DNA of 64,000 nucleotides from Gracilaria gracilis (GCA_030374805.1 JARGSG010000025.1:558001-622000); one strand, 5' to 3'. Positions 32,966 to 42,321 are shown, counted from the stretch's first letter. Program-made: numbers and translations. Notes: a model not told the origin generated them from the sequence alone.

Positions 32966-33070
32966 AGTTCTCTGCGTTTGCCTCTCAACTTCAAGACGCT
33001 GTACCCTGCATTTCATCGTTCACCCTAGTTCATCCGTAGTGCAACTTTCTTCGCTGTAGCAAGAGTGACT

Positions 33071-33466
33071 ATGACCACCCAAATCCTGTCAAGAGACGTC
33101 CTCATCTTCTTTCTGATGGGGTTCGTATCCACGTCCTTTGCTTCTGTACTGAGTAACTACAATGGGGTGGATTTTTGGATAGACCACGCTGTACGAGCAG
33201 ATAGAACCCATTTCCGAGCTTGTAAGAAACATTGCAGGAACGAGCACGATTGCGGATGGTTCGATCCTCCATGCAGGGACGCTTGCAGAAATCTATGCGA
33301 TCATCTCTTGCTCGCAGGAGGCTCTGCTGGTAGTTCGGGAAGTTCTGCAGGTTCGGGTGCCGCGGTAGGTTCGGCAGTTTCTCGTTCTGCTTCCATTGCT
33401 GGAAAGAATGTGAACATTGATGGTGGGGACACTGCTCAGGCTTTCATGGTTGAGAAACAGGTTTAG
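33071..33466 (+). CDS. Small secreted protein with a six-Cys helical-hairpin-like core
   Basis: 131 residues from the ATG at 33071; the frame starts two codons earlier only with GTG. A hydrophobic segment (VLIFFLMGFVSTSFASV) acts as signal peptide. The core ACKKHC...DC...PCRDACRNLC has spacing C-x3-C-x6-C-x6-C-x3-C-x3-C, i.e. CxxxC pairs as in alpha-hairpinin or CHCH-like disulfide hairpins. A Gly/Ser-rich tail follows. It has its own strong TATA box. Function is unknown. Confidence 0.65.
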   Translation: MTTQILSRDVLIFFLMGFVSTSFASVLSNYNGVDFWIDHAVRADRTHFRACKKHCRNEHDCGWFDPPCRDACRNLCDHLLLAGGSAGSSGSSAGSGAAVGSAVSRSASIAGKNVNIDGGDTAQAFMVEKQV

Positions 33467-34170
33467 AGCCACATCATGTACCAATTCAAACGTCAACATG
33501 TAGAAACTTGGCATTCTCAATGTCAGAAGGTCGGGTGGAGCCTAAAGTCGCGTAAAGGAAAATGGGACTGTTTGGGTTGCCTGTGTTGGCCTCCGAGGAA
33601 GTGTGTTGAAGTAAGGCCATGATGGCCCAGTGCCATTTTTTTGATATCAAGATGAGAAAACAATACAGCTAGTTACCGTTGGTACATCGAAGTCCGAGTG
33701 GTTCTCATGGAAGAAAAAAACGCGAACACCGCACAGTTCTTCACAATGTCATATCTCGCAAGCATTGAGAGCATTTTCTTACACCGCTAGCACACACTCG
33801 TAATCCTCAAGTAGAGAGCTAACGCGAGGGACCAATCTTTCAGGAAATGCGTGCACTCTTTTACCAAGGGAACCAAGGGAACGTTACCATGTACGGCGTG
33901 TCGGCAATTCCTCGAGAAAAAGACCGGATCGTCATTTATTCGGATATAGTGCTTATCAATCTTGTTAGTAAACGTAAAAAACACTTGGTTCGGCTCTTGG
34001 TGTATATTCAAAACGAAAGTGTGCAAGAATTTGTCTCTACTACAATGCACTCGGTTCAAATCTCTCAAACCAAACGAAGATTACAATGAAAAAGGGCGTT
34101 ACACAAAGACCATAGAAACATATACGGTTCAGATCGTACAATTGTGCTGTGTCGAAGCGAATAGTTATTA
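33467..34170. other. Intergenic between convergent genes
   Basis: No gene seen. It holds an exact copy of the recurrent motif as TACCGTTGGT (33674-33683). Confidence 0.5.
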
Positions 34171-36630
34171 TCACAGTCGAATTGTTTGAGCAAAGGATGT
34201 CAAGCTTCGATCAACACCTTGCACAAACCAGTTCCCTGCGAGTCTCTCACCAGCAATTCCCAACCAATACAAGGCTCTAATCGGCGATAACAAGGCCTGC
34301 GCAGCATCTGCAGACACGGAACGAGTGAAAGTCGATGCCACCACACCATCCACACAGATAGTACCCGCCAAAGTATGGGGGTTGAACAAACCAATTGCTT
34401 CAGTCGGCAGAACATCAGTTACAAACGACCATTGCCCAGAAGCAAGCTGCAAACGATCTCCAATCTCAACGGACTCTGCCTGTACAAATATGTTGCCTGT
34501 TCTTGTGACGTTCTTGACGACTGGCAGGTAGTGTCCTGCTGTCATTGTTACAGAAGCCTCCATCGTGAAGATGCGTACGTATGACGGATCTGAAGCTTTG
34601 ACATCGCGGTGTGAAAACATGTAAACCTCTGAAAACTGATCAGCAGACACGCGAACACGATCACCAATTCTGAGTTGGTGCATCGGAATGTGTAATCCAG
34701 AGTGGAGCTCAACTGTAGCGCTGGCAGGGAAACAGGAGCCTCCATCGCTGGCAGGAGAAGGAGACGGAGAACCATATATTCCATTCTCTTGGCCACCAAC
34801 AGTCATCGGCGACGCCCCATCAGTGGTCTCGCCGTCAGATGCCGGAAGAGCAGTAGTGGTATCATCTGGTGCAGAAGTAGTTGATGTACTTGCAGTGTCA
34901 GTAGTCGTGGTAGCAGCAATGGGAGTGATAGGTGCTGTAGAAGCGGGGGCATCAGCTGTAGCGGAGTCTTTGTCAGTAGCTGTCGCAGGTGACGCAGGCG
35001 CCGCAGGAGCGGGAGCTGCGGGAGCGGGAGCTGCGGGAGCAGGAGCTGCAGGCGCAGGAGCCACAGGCGTAGGAGCCGACGGCGCAGCAGCTGCAGGCTC
35101 GGGAGCGGCAGGCTCGGGAGCGGCAGGCTCGGGAGCGGCAGGCTCGGGAGCGGCAGGCTCGGGAGCGGCAGGCACGGGAGCGGCAGGCACGGGAGCGGCA
35201 GGCGCAGCAGTGGCAGGGGTTGCAGGGCTAACAGGAACCGCTGCAGGGGTGACAGGATCTGCAGCGGCGGTAGGGTCGGTAACGACAGCAGGTGTAGTAA
35301 GCTGTGCGGCGGCAGTATCATCCTGCACAGGAACAGAAGCAACATCTTGGGGAATGTCAATGTGGTTTTGCAAATCCTCCATATGATAGCAAGTGCGCCA
35401 AACGCTCTCGCCATCGCATTCCAATGCATTGAGAGCGCTGTTCAAGAAATCCCTGGTGGAAGCGTCGATTGAGGCATCTGGATTGACTTGCCAGTTTGTA
35501 GAGCGGTCCGAATTGAGCCAAACGCTCAGAGGCGGACAAGCTGACGGTTTTGCGATTACAGGCTCGCCAGGCTTGATAACAGCTTGCACATTGGGGAGCA
35601 CGTTGCAAAGGTCATACTCGGCATGAGCCGGACAATTTCCCCTATCAACAGCCCAGAGCGTTGGGTTTTGCGGCGTGTGAGCGGCCTTCAACGACGCATA
35701 CTCATCGACAGCAGTACCCATCGGAACACAATCGCAGCAAAGCTCACAAACAGAGTACAAAAAGTAATCAAGCTCTGTGGCAGCGGCGGCGTCTCCGGCC
35801 TTCCACGCGGCTACATGGCTCGTTCTAACAGGGTCACAAGCGCCATTAAGAGCGACATATTCGTCAAGCGCTTGTTGACAAGGCGGTGTTTCAAGCTCAA
35901 AGATATCGTCGCAACGCTTGAACATGCCTTGAGCGGTAACCGGCTTCAAAGCGCATCGCGAACACATGGCTGGGGGCATTTGAACATGCGTACAGGTGAC
36001 GGTGGTCTGCTTGGTGGCCTTGTTCGGATGGCACGGGAAGTAACCCTGGCCATTGCCAGCGGCGGTGGGAATTGGGGTAAGCACAGACGGCGGTGGCTGT
36101 ACGACAGGAGCGAGAACAGCATCAGCAACAGGAGCAGCAGAAGGTGCAGGCGATACGGTGGGTGCTAATGCAACTGGAGATACGGAAGGCGGTGGCGACG
36201 CTGATGGTGAGGCAGATGGTACAGCAGCTGGTGACTGCTGAGTTTCGGACGATTCAACGGAGTCGACTTGGGCGACATCGACATCGACATTGACGGCATC
36301 AGTATCGATGGCATCGGTATCGACGACATCGGCATCGACGGCATCTTGAGCAGCGTCGGTATCAGCCTCTGCTTGAGCCGGCGGGGCGTCAGCAAGAGCA
36401 GGCGCAGGCGCAGGCGCAGGAGCGGAAGCGGGAGCGGGAGCTGGTGCAGCAGGCGGCGCGTCGGATGTGGACGATGACGGCAGAGTGGGAAGCTGAATTT
36501 GAGGCGCAACAAAGGCAGGACGCCCCGGTCCCTTTGGCAAAAAAGAGAGCTGTCGCAGCGGCGTCTCGGCGGCGACGCAAAGCAGCAAGCAAGCAAGGCA
36601 AGCGAGCCAGAAGGGCTTGACACAGCTCAT
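34171..36630 (-). CDS. Secreted protein with Cys-rich domain, Pro/Ala linker and C-terminal hedgehog-type Hint domain
   Basis: 819 residues from the ATG at 36630, giving signal peptide MSCVKPFWLACLACLLLCVA; the upstream frame is GC-rich read-through. Order: Pro/Ala and Asp/Val-rich low complexity (40-195); a Cys-rich domain (200-415) with ELCCDCVP and DRGNCPAHAEYDLCNV; a Pro/Ala/Glu repeat linker (430-630); and a Hint domain (633-819). The Hint domain starts at Cys in GGSCFPASATVELHSG, with LRIGDRV, FSEVYMFSHR, the TxxH motif TMTAGHYL and LFNPHTLAGTICVDGVVASTF. Hint domains cleave at the Gly-Cys junction and, in hedgehog, attach sterol. This architecture occurs in red algal secreted proteins as I recall. 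Cleavage at Ser632-Cys633 would need SC rather than GC, which is compatible with thioester formation. Confidence 0.85.
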   Translation of the reverse strand: MSCVKPFWLACLACLLLCVAAETPLRQLSFLPKGPGRPAFVAPQIQLPTLPSSSTSDAPPAAPAPAPASAPAPAPAPALADAPPAQAEADTDAAQDAVDADVVDTDAIDTDAVNVDVDVAQVDSVESSETQQSPAAVPSASPSASPPPSVSPVALAPTVSPAPSAAPVADAVLAPVVQPPPSVLTPIPTAAGNGQGYFPCHPNKATKQTTVTCTHVQMPPAMCSRCALKPVTAQGMFKRCDDIFELETPPCQQALDEYVALNGACDPVRTSHVAAWKAGDAAAATELDYFLYSVCELCCDCVPMGTAVDEYASLKAAHTPQNPTLWAVDRGNCPAHAEYDLCNVLPNVQAVIKPGEPVIAKPSACPPLSVWLNSDRSTNWQVNPDASIDASTRDFLNSALNALECDGESVWRTCYHMEDLQNHIDIPQDVASVPVQDDTAAAQLTTPAVVTDPTAAADPVTPAAVPVSPATPATAAPAAPVPAAPVPAAPEPAAPEPAAPEPAAPEPAAPEPAAAAPSAPTPVAPAPAAPAPAAPAPAAPAPAAPASPATATDKDSATADAPASTAPITPIAATTTTDTASTSTTSAPDDTTTALPASDGETTDGASPMTVGGQENGIYGSPSPSPASDGGSCFPASATVELHSGLHIPMHQLRIGDRVRVSADQFSEVYMFSHRDVKASDPSYVRIFTMEASVTMTAGHYLPVVKNVTRTGNIFVQAESVEIGDRLQLASGQWSFVTDVLPTEAIGLFNPHTLAGTICVDGVVASTFTRSVSADAAQALLSPIRALYWLGIAGERLAGNWFVQGVDRSLTSFAQTIRL
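35101..35205 (-). repeat. 15-bp tandem repeat coding for the Pro/Ala/Glu linker
   Basis: Units of GGGAGCGGCAGGCTC (plus strand), encoding PAAPE or PAAPV repeats within the Hint protein. Confidence 0.85.
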
Positions 36631-37051
36631 GTCGGAACAAGAAGGCTCTGCCGCCAAGGCGGAACACAAGTGACGCAGACGCAGTTGAGGCAACGAAAGC
36701 GGCGAGCAGCACGCGCTTGAAGGCGCGGCGCCATGACGGCGCACGCAGCGGCAGCACAGTGGACGAAGACTGCGCGCCACGCGGGCCGAGACGGCCGAGA
36801 CGGCCGAGCGCACGGCGCAACACGGCGGGACGCGGTGGCGCGGCGCGCAGTGCGCTCGCGGCGGCTGTGGCGCAATGCGCCCAGCGCGCGCCAGCAACAC
36901 ACACATGGCCGCAGCAGCGGGAAAGAAAAACGGCGCGCGCATCGCAGCGACACGTATCATATGATATGTTGATAGACACGACGGCGGGCGGCCGCGCAGC
37001 GCACGGCTTGAAGCGACGCGCGCTAACCGACGTCAAACAGCGCGCACACAC
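36631..37051. promoter_or_regulatory. Divergent promoter, Hint protein / RsmE
   Basis: 421 bp of GC-rich DNA between the two start codons, with one AT-rich island around 36955-36975 (ATCATATGATATG). Confidence 0.45.
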
Positions 37052-38086
37052 ATGGGCCTGGGCGCTCTCAACCGCGTGCTGCTGACGGCGCGCGATCTGC
37101 AGCGCGACGGCACGGCGTATCTGCGGAGCGACGACGCGCGCGCGCGGCACATCCGCGCGCTGCTGAGCGGCGGGCAGTCGCAATGTCGGCTGCGCGTGGC
37201 CGTGGAGGACGGCTACCTGCACGACGACGCGCTGTGCGAGCTGCAGCGCGACGGCGGCTACACGCTGCGCATGTGCGAGCGCGGCCGACGCCAGCGCGAT
37301 GGCGCCGCGCGCGTGACGCTGCTGCTCGCCATGCAGCGACCCAAGGCGACGGCGCGCATCCTGCGCGCCGTGGCTGGCGTGGGCGTAAGACGCGTGGTGC
37401 TGGTGCATGCCGCCAAGACCGAGCGCACGTACTGGCAGAGCCGGCTGCTGCGGCCGGCGCCGGCGTGCGACGCGGAGGCGCCGCAGCCGCAGCGGGGCGA
37501 CACGCAGCAGCCACAGCCGCAGCCGCAGCCGCAGCCGCAGCCGCAGCCGCAGCCGCAGCCGCAGCCGCAGCAGCAGCAGCAGCAGCAGAGCGACGACGAC
37601 GACGCAGACGTGCGCGACGTGAGTGAGGCGCCTCAGGTCCGACGGCTGTTGATCGAGGGCGTGCAGCAGGGCGCGCACGACGCGAGCGTACCGCAGGTAG
37701 TAGTGGACCGGCGCGCGCTGCAGCAAGTGGCGGCGCACTACGGCGGCGCGACGACGACGGCGCTGTTCGCGCACCCGCGCGGCGGCGGGGAGGAGGAGGA
37801 GGTGGAGGAGGAGGAGGAGGAGGACGACGACGACGCGGCGCAGTCGGTGGTGGCGGCGGTGGCGCGCGGCGCGGGCGAGGTGGTGCTGGCCATCGGGCCG
37901 GAGGGCGGGTGGAGCGACGACGAGGTGGCGCGCTTTCGGCGCGACGGCTTCCGCCACGTGCGCTTTGGCGAGCGCGTGCTGCGCTCCGAGACGGCCGTGG
38001 TGGTGGCCATGGCGCTGGTGCACGAGGGGCTGCGGTGGCGCCGCAGCCGGTGGACGGTGCTCACTGATGGCGCCGATGCGCCTTGA
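37052..38086 (+). CDS. rsmE: 16S rRNA m3U1498 methyltransferase RsmE, with low-complexity insertions
   Basis: 344 residues. The C-terminal SPOUT knot motif is clear (VLAIGPEGGWSDDEVARFRRDGFRHVRFGERVLRSETAVVVAMALV). The N-terminal PUA-like half ends with VTLLLAMQRPKATARIL and the family motif KTERTYW. Between them sit a (PQ)n-Q run of about 30 residues and, later, a Glu/Asp run (EEEEVEEEEEEDDDD); neither occurs in bacterial RsmE, which is about 240 residues. It methylates U1498 in the decoding region of the small-subunit rRNA, here presumably plastid or mitochondrial, although no classical transit peptide precedes LNRVLLTARDL. AdoMet is the methyl donor. Confidence 0.85.
   Translation: MGLGALNRVLLTARDLQRDGTAYLRSDDARARHIRALLSGGQSQCRLRVAVEDGYLHDDALCELQRDGGYTLRMCERGRRQRDGAARVTLLLAMQRPKATARILRAVAGVGVRRVVLVHAAKTERTYWQSRLLRPAPACDAEAPQPQRGDTQQPQPQPQPQPQPQPQPQPQPQQQQQQQSDDDDADVRDVSEAPQVRRLLIEGVQQGAHDASVPQVVVDRRALQQVAAHYGGATTTALFAHPRGGGEEEEVEEEEEEDDDDAAQSVVAAVARGAGEVVLAIGPEGGWSDDEVARFRRDGFRHVRFGERVLRSETAVVVAMALVHEGLRWRRSRWTVLTDGADAP
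37505..37588 (+). repeat. CAGCCG / CAG repeat inside rsmE
   Basis: About a dozen CAGCCG units followed by CAG units, in frame, coding for Pro-Gln and Gln runs. Confidence 0.9.
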
Positions 38087-38185
38087 TGACTGACGTGCCA
38101 TCTGGCGTAAACAGACATCGGGCGGGGGGAAGGCGGGGCGTGGGATAAGGAGCATGTATCCGCCATTCGGCTGGCGAGCAAAACG

Positions 38186-38259
38186 GCCTCCATAGCTCAG
38201 TCGGTTAGAGCATGGTGCTAATAACGCCAGGGTCGCAGGTTCGAGCCCTGCTGGGGGTA
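38186..38259 (+). tRNA. trnI-AAU: tRNA-Ile (AAT)
   Basis: 74 nt. Acceptor GCCTCCA pairs with TGGGGGT (first pair G-T, one further T-G pair), discriminator A at 38259. D arm GCTC/GAGC with TAGCTCAGTCGG as A box. Anticodon stem TGGTG/CGCCA with loop CTAATAA, anticodon AAT at 38220-38222. T arm GCAGG-TTCGAGC-CCTGC forms the B box. No intron and no encoded CCA. A T run starting at 38262 can terminate Pol III. Confidence 0.95.
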
Positions 38260-38271
38260 TCTTTTTGTTTT

Positions 38272-38356
38272 TGCTTTTCGCTCTGCTTTTCGCTCTGCTT
38301 TTCGCTCTGCTTTTCGCTTTGCTTTTCACTTTGCTTTTCGCTTTGCTCTTCGCTTC
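38272..38356 (+). repeat. 12-bp tandem repeat next to the tRNA
   Basis: About seven units of GCTTTTCGCTCT with C/T variation, starting 12 bp after the tRNA and reaching to the 3' end of the oxygenase gene. Confidence 0.85.
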
Positions 38357-38377
38357 GTCTTGCTTGGCGATTCGCCA

Positions 38378-39373
38378 TTAGCACCCGACGGCGTCGCCCC
38401 AATCCACCCGCCACTCGCACGCCGAGCGGCGCCCCCACCCGCCGATGGGCTGCAGCGCGCCGCTGCCGCCGTCGTCGTCCGTGCCCTCCCATCCGCCCTG
38501 CACGTTGAAAACGACGCTAACACGCACGCCATCGCCGCCGCCCGCCTCCACCTCATGCGCGAGCCAGCCCGGAAACGCCACCATCTCGCCCTCGTTGGCC
38601 GCCACGCGCACGTCGCCCTCGAACGGCGGGCGCGGCCCGCGCGCGTCCAGCAGCCGCAGCGCGCCCGCGCGCGCGCCCGCGCGCACGTAGTACACAATCG
38701 ACAGCGTGGCGCGCGCGTGCACGTGCAGCTGGTGCCGACTGCCGCGCGCGTGCACCGTCGCCCACGCCTGCAGCGCGTGGCGGCGCGCGCTGCGCCGCGC
38801 CGCCGCCGGCCACCGTTGCAGCAGCGCGTCGGCCACGCCGGCCGCCGCGCCGCTCAGCGTGCCGAACGCGTCGCTGCGTCGGAACGAGAGCGTGGCCAGT
38901 CGCGCGCGCGTCGCCGCGTCGCTGCGGTTGAACGTCGGCCCGCCGCCGCTTTGGTACTCGAAGAACAGGTCGTTCACCACGCCGCCGTCGCGCTCGTGCG
39001 CCGCGTGCGCAGACACGAAGCGCTGGTGGTCGGCCAGGATCAGCTGCGCCAGCTGCTCGTTGAAGCGCGTCACATTGTGTACGCGCGGGTGCGTGCGTAG
39101 ATGCGTGCGCGCGATGGGCGTGCACCACAGCGATTGTAACACGATGCTGCTGCTGTCGCTGCTGCCGCTGCCGCTGCTGCCGCTGCCGCTGCTGCTGCTG
39201 GCTGGCGGGCGGGTGGACGCCCGGCGACGCTTTGCGCGCGCGGAGCTGCGTTGGCCGAGCTGGTACGAGAGCCAGATGGCTGTCAGCAGCACTGCCAAGT
39301 GCAGCAGCGCCCAGCCCCTTCTGCTGTCGCGCCATGCGTTGAGCGCGCCGCCGCGCGGCTGCGTCTTGTCCAT
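38378..39373 (-). CDS. Membrane-anchored 2OG-Fe(II) oxygenase-like protein
   Basis: 331 residues from the ATG at 39373 (MDKTQPRGG). Residues about 18-38 form a signal anchor (WALLHLAVLLTAIWLSYQLG), followed by a Ser/Gly-rich stem. The C-terminal half matches the putative 2OG-Fe(II) oxygenase family (2OG-FeII_Oxy_5 type). It has QLHVHARATLSIVYYVRAG with a metal-ligand His, GALRLLDARGP, then NEGEMVAFPGWLAHEVEAG with the second His, and RVSVVFNV as the 2OG Arg strand. The region is very GC-rich. A hydroxylase acting in the secretory pathway is inferred; the substrate is unknown. A CA microsatellite abuts the start codon upstream. Confidence 0.7.
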   Translation of the reverse strand: MDKTQPRGGALNAWRDSRRGWALLHLAVLLTAIWLSYQLGQRSSARAKRRRASTRPPASSSSGSGSSGSGSSDSSSIVLQSLWCTPIARTHLRTHPRVHNVTRFNEQLAQLILADHQRFVSAHAAHERDGGVVNDLFFEYQSGGGPTFNRSDAATRARLATLSFRRSDAFGTLSGAAAGVADALLQRWPAAARRSARRHALQAWATVHARGSRHQLHVHARATLSIVYYVRAGARAGALRLLDARGPRPPFEGDVRVAANEGEMVAFPGWLAHEVEAGGGDGVRVSVVFNVQGGWEGTDDDGGSGALQPIGGWGRRSACEWRVDWGDAVGC

Positions 39374-39377
39374 CGTG

Positions 39378-39380
<3 letters not shown>

Positions 39381-39411
<31 letters not shown>
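39381..39411 (+). repeat. CA dinucleotide microsatellite in a 5' leader
   Basis: About fifteen CA units, 8 bp upstream of the oxygenase start codon on the minus strand (GT repeat in the mRNA). Confidence 0.9.
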
Positions 39412-39412
<1 letters not shown>

Positions 39413-40361
39413 GTTGCCGCGTTGCGCGCGCGCTGAAGGCCACGCGCTCTGCTGCCTGTCGTCTTTGTTATTACAGGGTATGCGCAAACGGCGGCCCACG
39501 TGGCCACACTCGACAGTATGTACAGTACATACAACGGTACACGGATGTGTCTGTTGCTTCAACCAACGAGTACACCTTCACCAGCAAACAGCCCAGCAGT
39601 GCTTTCCATCGTACCAACGCTACACAAATTCAACAACATTTGTGTACTTTCAAAACTCCGTCGCTCCATCAAGCTCACCGCCGTGCAACTGCAATAGCAC
39701 ATATTGTAGGTGTAGAGTATCTTCCCTCATAGCTGCAATCTGTTGAGCGTTCCTCCATATCTACGGTCATTGTCTTCGGGCCCACCATTTTGGAGCCAAC
39801 GTGATGAAGTGGCGGGCACCATAACAGTTGAAACAAATTCGTATTTGCTGGGAACGGTAATTCGGGCACATCCTGCTTCGTCAACTGAAGCACAGCCACC
39901 AAACGATCGTTGTGTTCGGCGCAGTGTGGCCATTCTTCGTCACAGGGCCAAGCGGCCATGGCGCCCATCTTGGAAGCTCTTAGGTTTGGCACTTTTCCAC
40001 GACGCGGGTGTGTAATAACACCGTTTCCTTCTCAGAAAGACCGAATTGTTTGGCAAGGTTGAACGTCGGCCGATAGGTACGCGGTGGAAACGTTCCATTG
40101 TCTATGCGAGGAAGGTGGCGCTCTGCTGCAGACGTAACGTTCAATGTTGTTGATGCCCCTTCCACCAAAGACCTTTTCCATCAATCTTTCTGTATGCGCC
40201 TATGTGATTGTTATTATTATGAAGGTGACGGCGTGTATGATAAATAATTGCATGGAGGTAAGTTTATGCTTAATAAAGTACAAACTGAAGCATTGAATGT
40301 TGTCTACAAATAAGGAGGGCGTATGTTTCCAAGCGCCTTTTTCAGTGCGGGTGAGCAAGGT
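39412..40361. other. Intergenic, no gene seen
   Basis: About 950 bp; only short frames. A fragment around 39480-39720 is open in several frames but resembles nothing I know. Confidence 0.45.
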
Positions 40362-40805
40362 TTAGGACAGACGCGGACGTATGCAACACTTGGGAGAGTT
40401 GTTGCAAGCGCGCTCAACAAAGGCGGCGCGCAGACAAAGGCGGCGACGCTCATCGCGCTCGGCGAACACGTACAGGCAGCCGCGCTGCAGCGCGACGCAG
40501 AACACGCGCGCAGCGCAACTGAGCAGGCGCGTGAGGCGCAGCACGCGCACATCGGCCGTGCGCACGTCGTGGCGGTCCACGCACAGCAGCCGCAGCTGCA
40601 CGGGCGCGGCGCGGATGAGCGGCGCCACGTCGGCGCGCGGCAGCGTGCGACTGCCGTGCAGATCCAGCGTGCGCGGCAGACTGCCCGCCTCCATGGCGCG
40701 CGCGCTGAGCGCCAGCGCGCGCGCGCCGTAGTGCGACGTGGGCGCGATGAAGCGCATCTGCCCGCGCCACACGATTTGTTGGCGCGCGGGTGTTGCGGCG
40801 CCCAT
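40362..40805 (-). CDS. Possible small leucine-rich-repeat-like protein
   Basis: 147 residues from an ATG at 40805 (cgccgcaacaccc upstream on the plus strand). Residues about 35-105 have a Leu/Val spacing like RNI-type repeats (RTLDLHGSRTLPRADVAPLI, LRLLCVDRHDVRTADVRVL). The composition is Arg/Ala-rich as expected for any frame in this GC-rich DNA, and an overlapping frame in another phase is equally long. I therefore hold this call weakly. Confidence 0.35.
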   Translation of the reverse strand: MGAATPARQQIVWRGQMRFIAPTSHYGARALALSARAMEAGSLPRTLDLHGSRTLPRADVAPLIRAAPVQLRLLCVDRHDVRTADVRVLRLTRLLSCAARVFCVALQRGCLYVFAERDERRRLCLRAAFVERACNNSPKCCIRPRLS

Positions 40806-40845
40806 TTTTGTTGGTGGTGGCGGTGGTAGCTTTGATGGCGTTGTT

Positions 40846-40905
40846 GGCGGCGGTGGCGGCGGTGGCGGCGGTGGCGGCGGTGGCGGCGGTGGCGGCGGTG
40901 GCGGT
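40846..40905 (+). repeat. GGCGGT microsatellite
   Basis: Around ten units of GGCGGT, just upstream of the possible leucine-rich gene (minus strand). Confidence 0.9.
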
Positions 40906-42061
40906 GAATGGCGAGAAGATTGGCAGCCACATGCTCATCATGGCGTGTGCGCATGTGCTTAAATGATGAAGCTGCGCGCATGTCGGTCAAGCGCTCAACT
41001 GCAGCATTTGGCGCCATGCACAGCGTGACAGCGCACGTGACTCGAAAGCACGTCGTGGCGTTACTGTTTAATAAAAGTGCTTATAGCACTGCGCACTTGC
41101 TGCGCTGTATGATGGTGGCGCTGGTCACAGTCACAGCCTCTACAAACCGTCATCGCCCGAAGCGACCGTAGTAACCTTACCCTTGTACCGCCCCACTAAC
41201 ATACTGGCTGCATCGCAAACGTCATCTGTGCTTGTGCTTCTTCTCCTCCTTCTTCTTCACGCCGCTTTAAACCACATTCCAACCATGAGTGGGAACAAAA
41301 CGGCAACGTGGAACCTTTCTCCATCGCCCAGAAACAGTGCCACTGGTAGCCCATACTGATTAACGGTATGAGCCAAGGTACAACTATAATTTTATAGCGC
41401 AACACTTGCGCCCATTGCAAGTTGTACGCTTTCACCGCGCCGAATTTCGTTGAGGACTGCGGCCGCCGCGGGCTGACGAGTGACCAAAGTGTGGCCGTAT
41501 GGGGAGCGAGTAAAACGTACGTGTCCGCGTCATTCCCTTTGGCCAAAGGCCGCAGGTAGCAAATTAGATATCATATCATGACTGTAGTACAGTCACTGTA
41601 CGCGTACATGCTTTGGTTTTGTATGACTATTATGTAAATGATTATGGTGTGCAGCCTGCTCGCGCTGCAGCCGAGCGGTTGCTTCAAGTTGTAGGATATC
41701 ATACGACGATCATCGATTCGTTGCATGTGAGCGAACAGTTTTCCGACGCCATAATCATGATGATTGCAAAAAGTAATTGCACAGTTTCGCGTCTACGTGG
41801 CCTTTATTTATAGTTTGGTGCCCATGTTGCGTCTATCGCGAGTGCTACACGCTCATTGGCTGTTCGACTCGGGAGTTTGGCGCCCATTGTTTGTTCGCCA
41901 TTTGTTTTGGCATTTGCACGCCGTAACGGACAGCTGAGGGGCAGTTTGGCCGCAGAGTGGAGCGCTGACTACCGCCACCAACAGCACTCACACCTCCAAA
42001 CTTGACGTGATCATCACCATGATTGGCAGCGTCAACACGAGAGTCTCTTCGCTAGAGAGCT
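40906..42061. other. Intergenic up to the retrotransposon
   Basis: About 1.15 kb without a supported gene. Short palindromes such as GTACGCGTAC lie near 41600. Confidence 0.45.
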
Positions 42062-42066
42062 ACAGT

Positions 42067-42308
42067 TGTTAGATAACGTACTTACACGTACGCTTTACTA
42101 GTTGACGTACAACTTAGAGTAGGAAGTTATACGTCACTATTATCCCAAAGGTCGCTTAGTATCCTTACTTAAAGGCACGCCTAATAGCCCAGGAGCTCCC
42201 ACGAGAGCTCCGGGGCAGTCCTCTGTGCCGATTGTATTGCTTGTAAACTATCCACTCCTGCATTGCGCAATGATGAGCTTCAACGCAAAAGCCGACGCTA
42301 ATCCCAAA
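42067..42308 (+). repeat. 5' LTR
   Basis: Starts TGTTAGATAACG and ends with ATCCCAAA directly before the primer-binding site. It contains an ATG (42270) in frame with gag. The end is not the usual CA. Confidence 0.9.
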
Positions 42309-42321
42309 GTTATGGGCTCAG
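42309..42321 (+). other. Primer-binding site, initiator tRNA-Met internal (half-tRNA) type
   Basis: GTTATGGGCTCAG is complementary, with one G-U type position, to the anticodon-loop region of eukaryotic initiator tRNA-Met (CTGGGCCCATAAC). Drosophila copia primes from a cleaved half of this tRNA at the same sequence. The site begins at the first base after the LTR. Confidence 0.75.

Larger units (their letters stand above)
29624..33070. other. Gene-poor region with inverted repeats
   Basis: About 3.4 kb without a supported gene. It contains a perfect 27-bp inverted repeat (30991-31047) followed by TAGAAGGCTTCTA. An imperfect hairpin around CGCTTCGCTCG lies at about 31222-31262. A TATAAAAG at about 31771 has no good frame behind it, and the TATA box of the next gene lies at 32955. 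The 123-codon frame at 30423-30794 (minus) has no recognisable feature. Confidence 0.5.

Noticed and set aside
36631-36960. 110-codon N-terminal extension of the Hint protein
   Set aside because: Arg/Cys/Ala-rich read-through without a motif; the internal ATG at 36630 starts a clean signal peptide.
36389-38329. 646-codon minus-strand frame antisense to rsmE and across the tRNA
   Set aside because: It crosses a tRNA, has Arg/Ala/His composition typical of antisense GC-rich DNA, and rsmE motifs on the other strand are decisive.
40304-41017. 237-codon frame overlapping the possible leucine-rich gene
   Set aside because: Made of HR repeats from the GGCGGT microsatellite and Arg/Ala antisense-like sequence.
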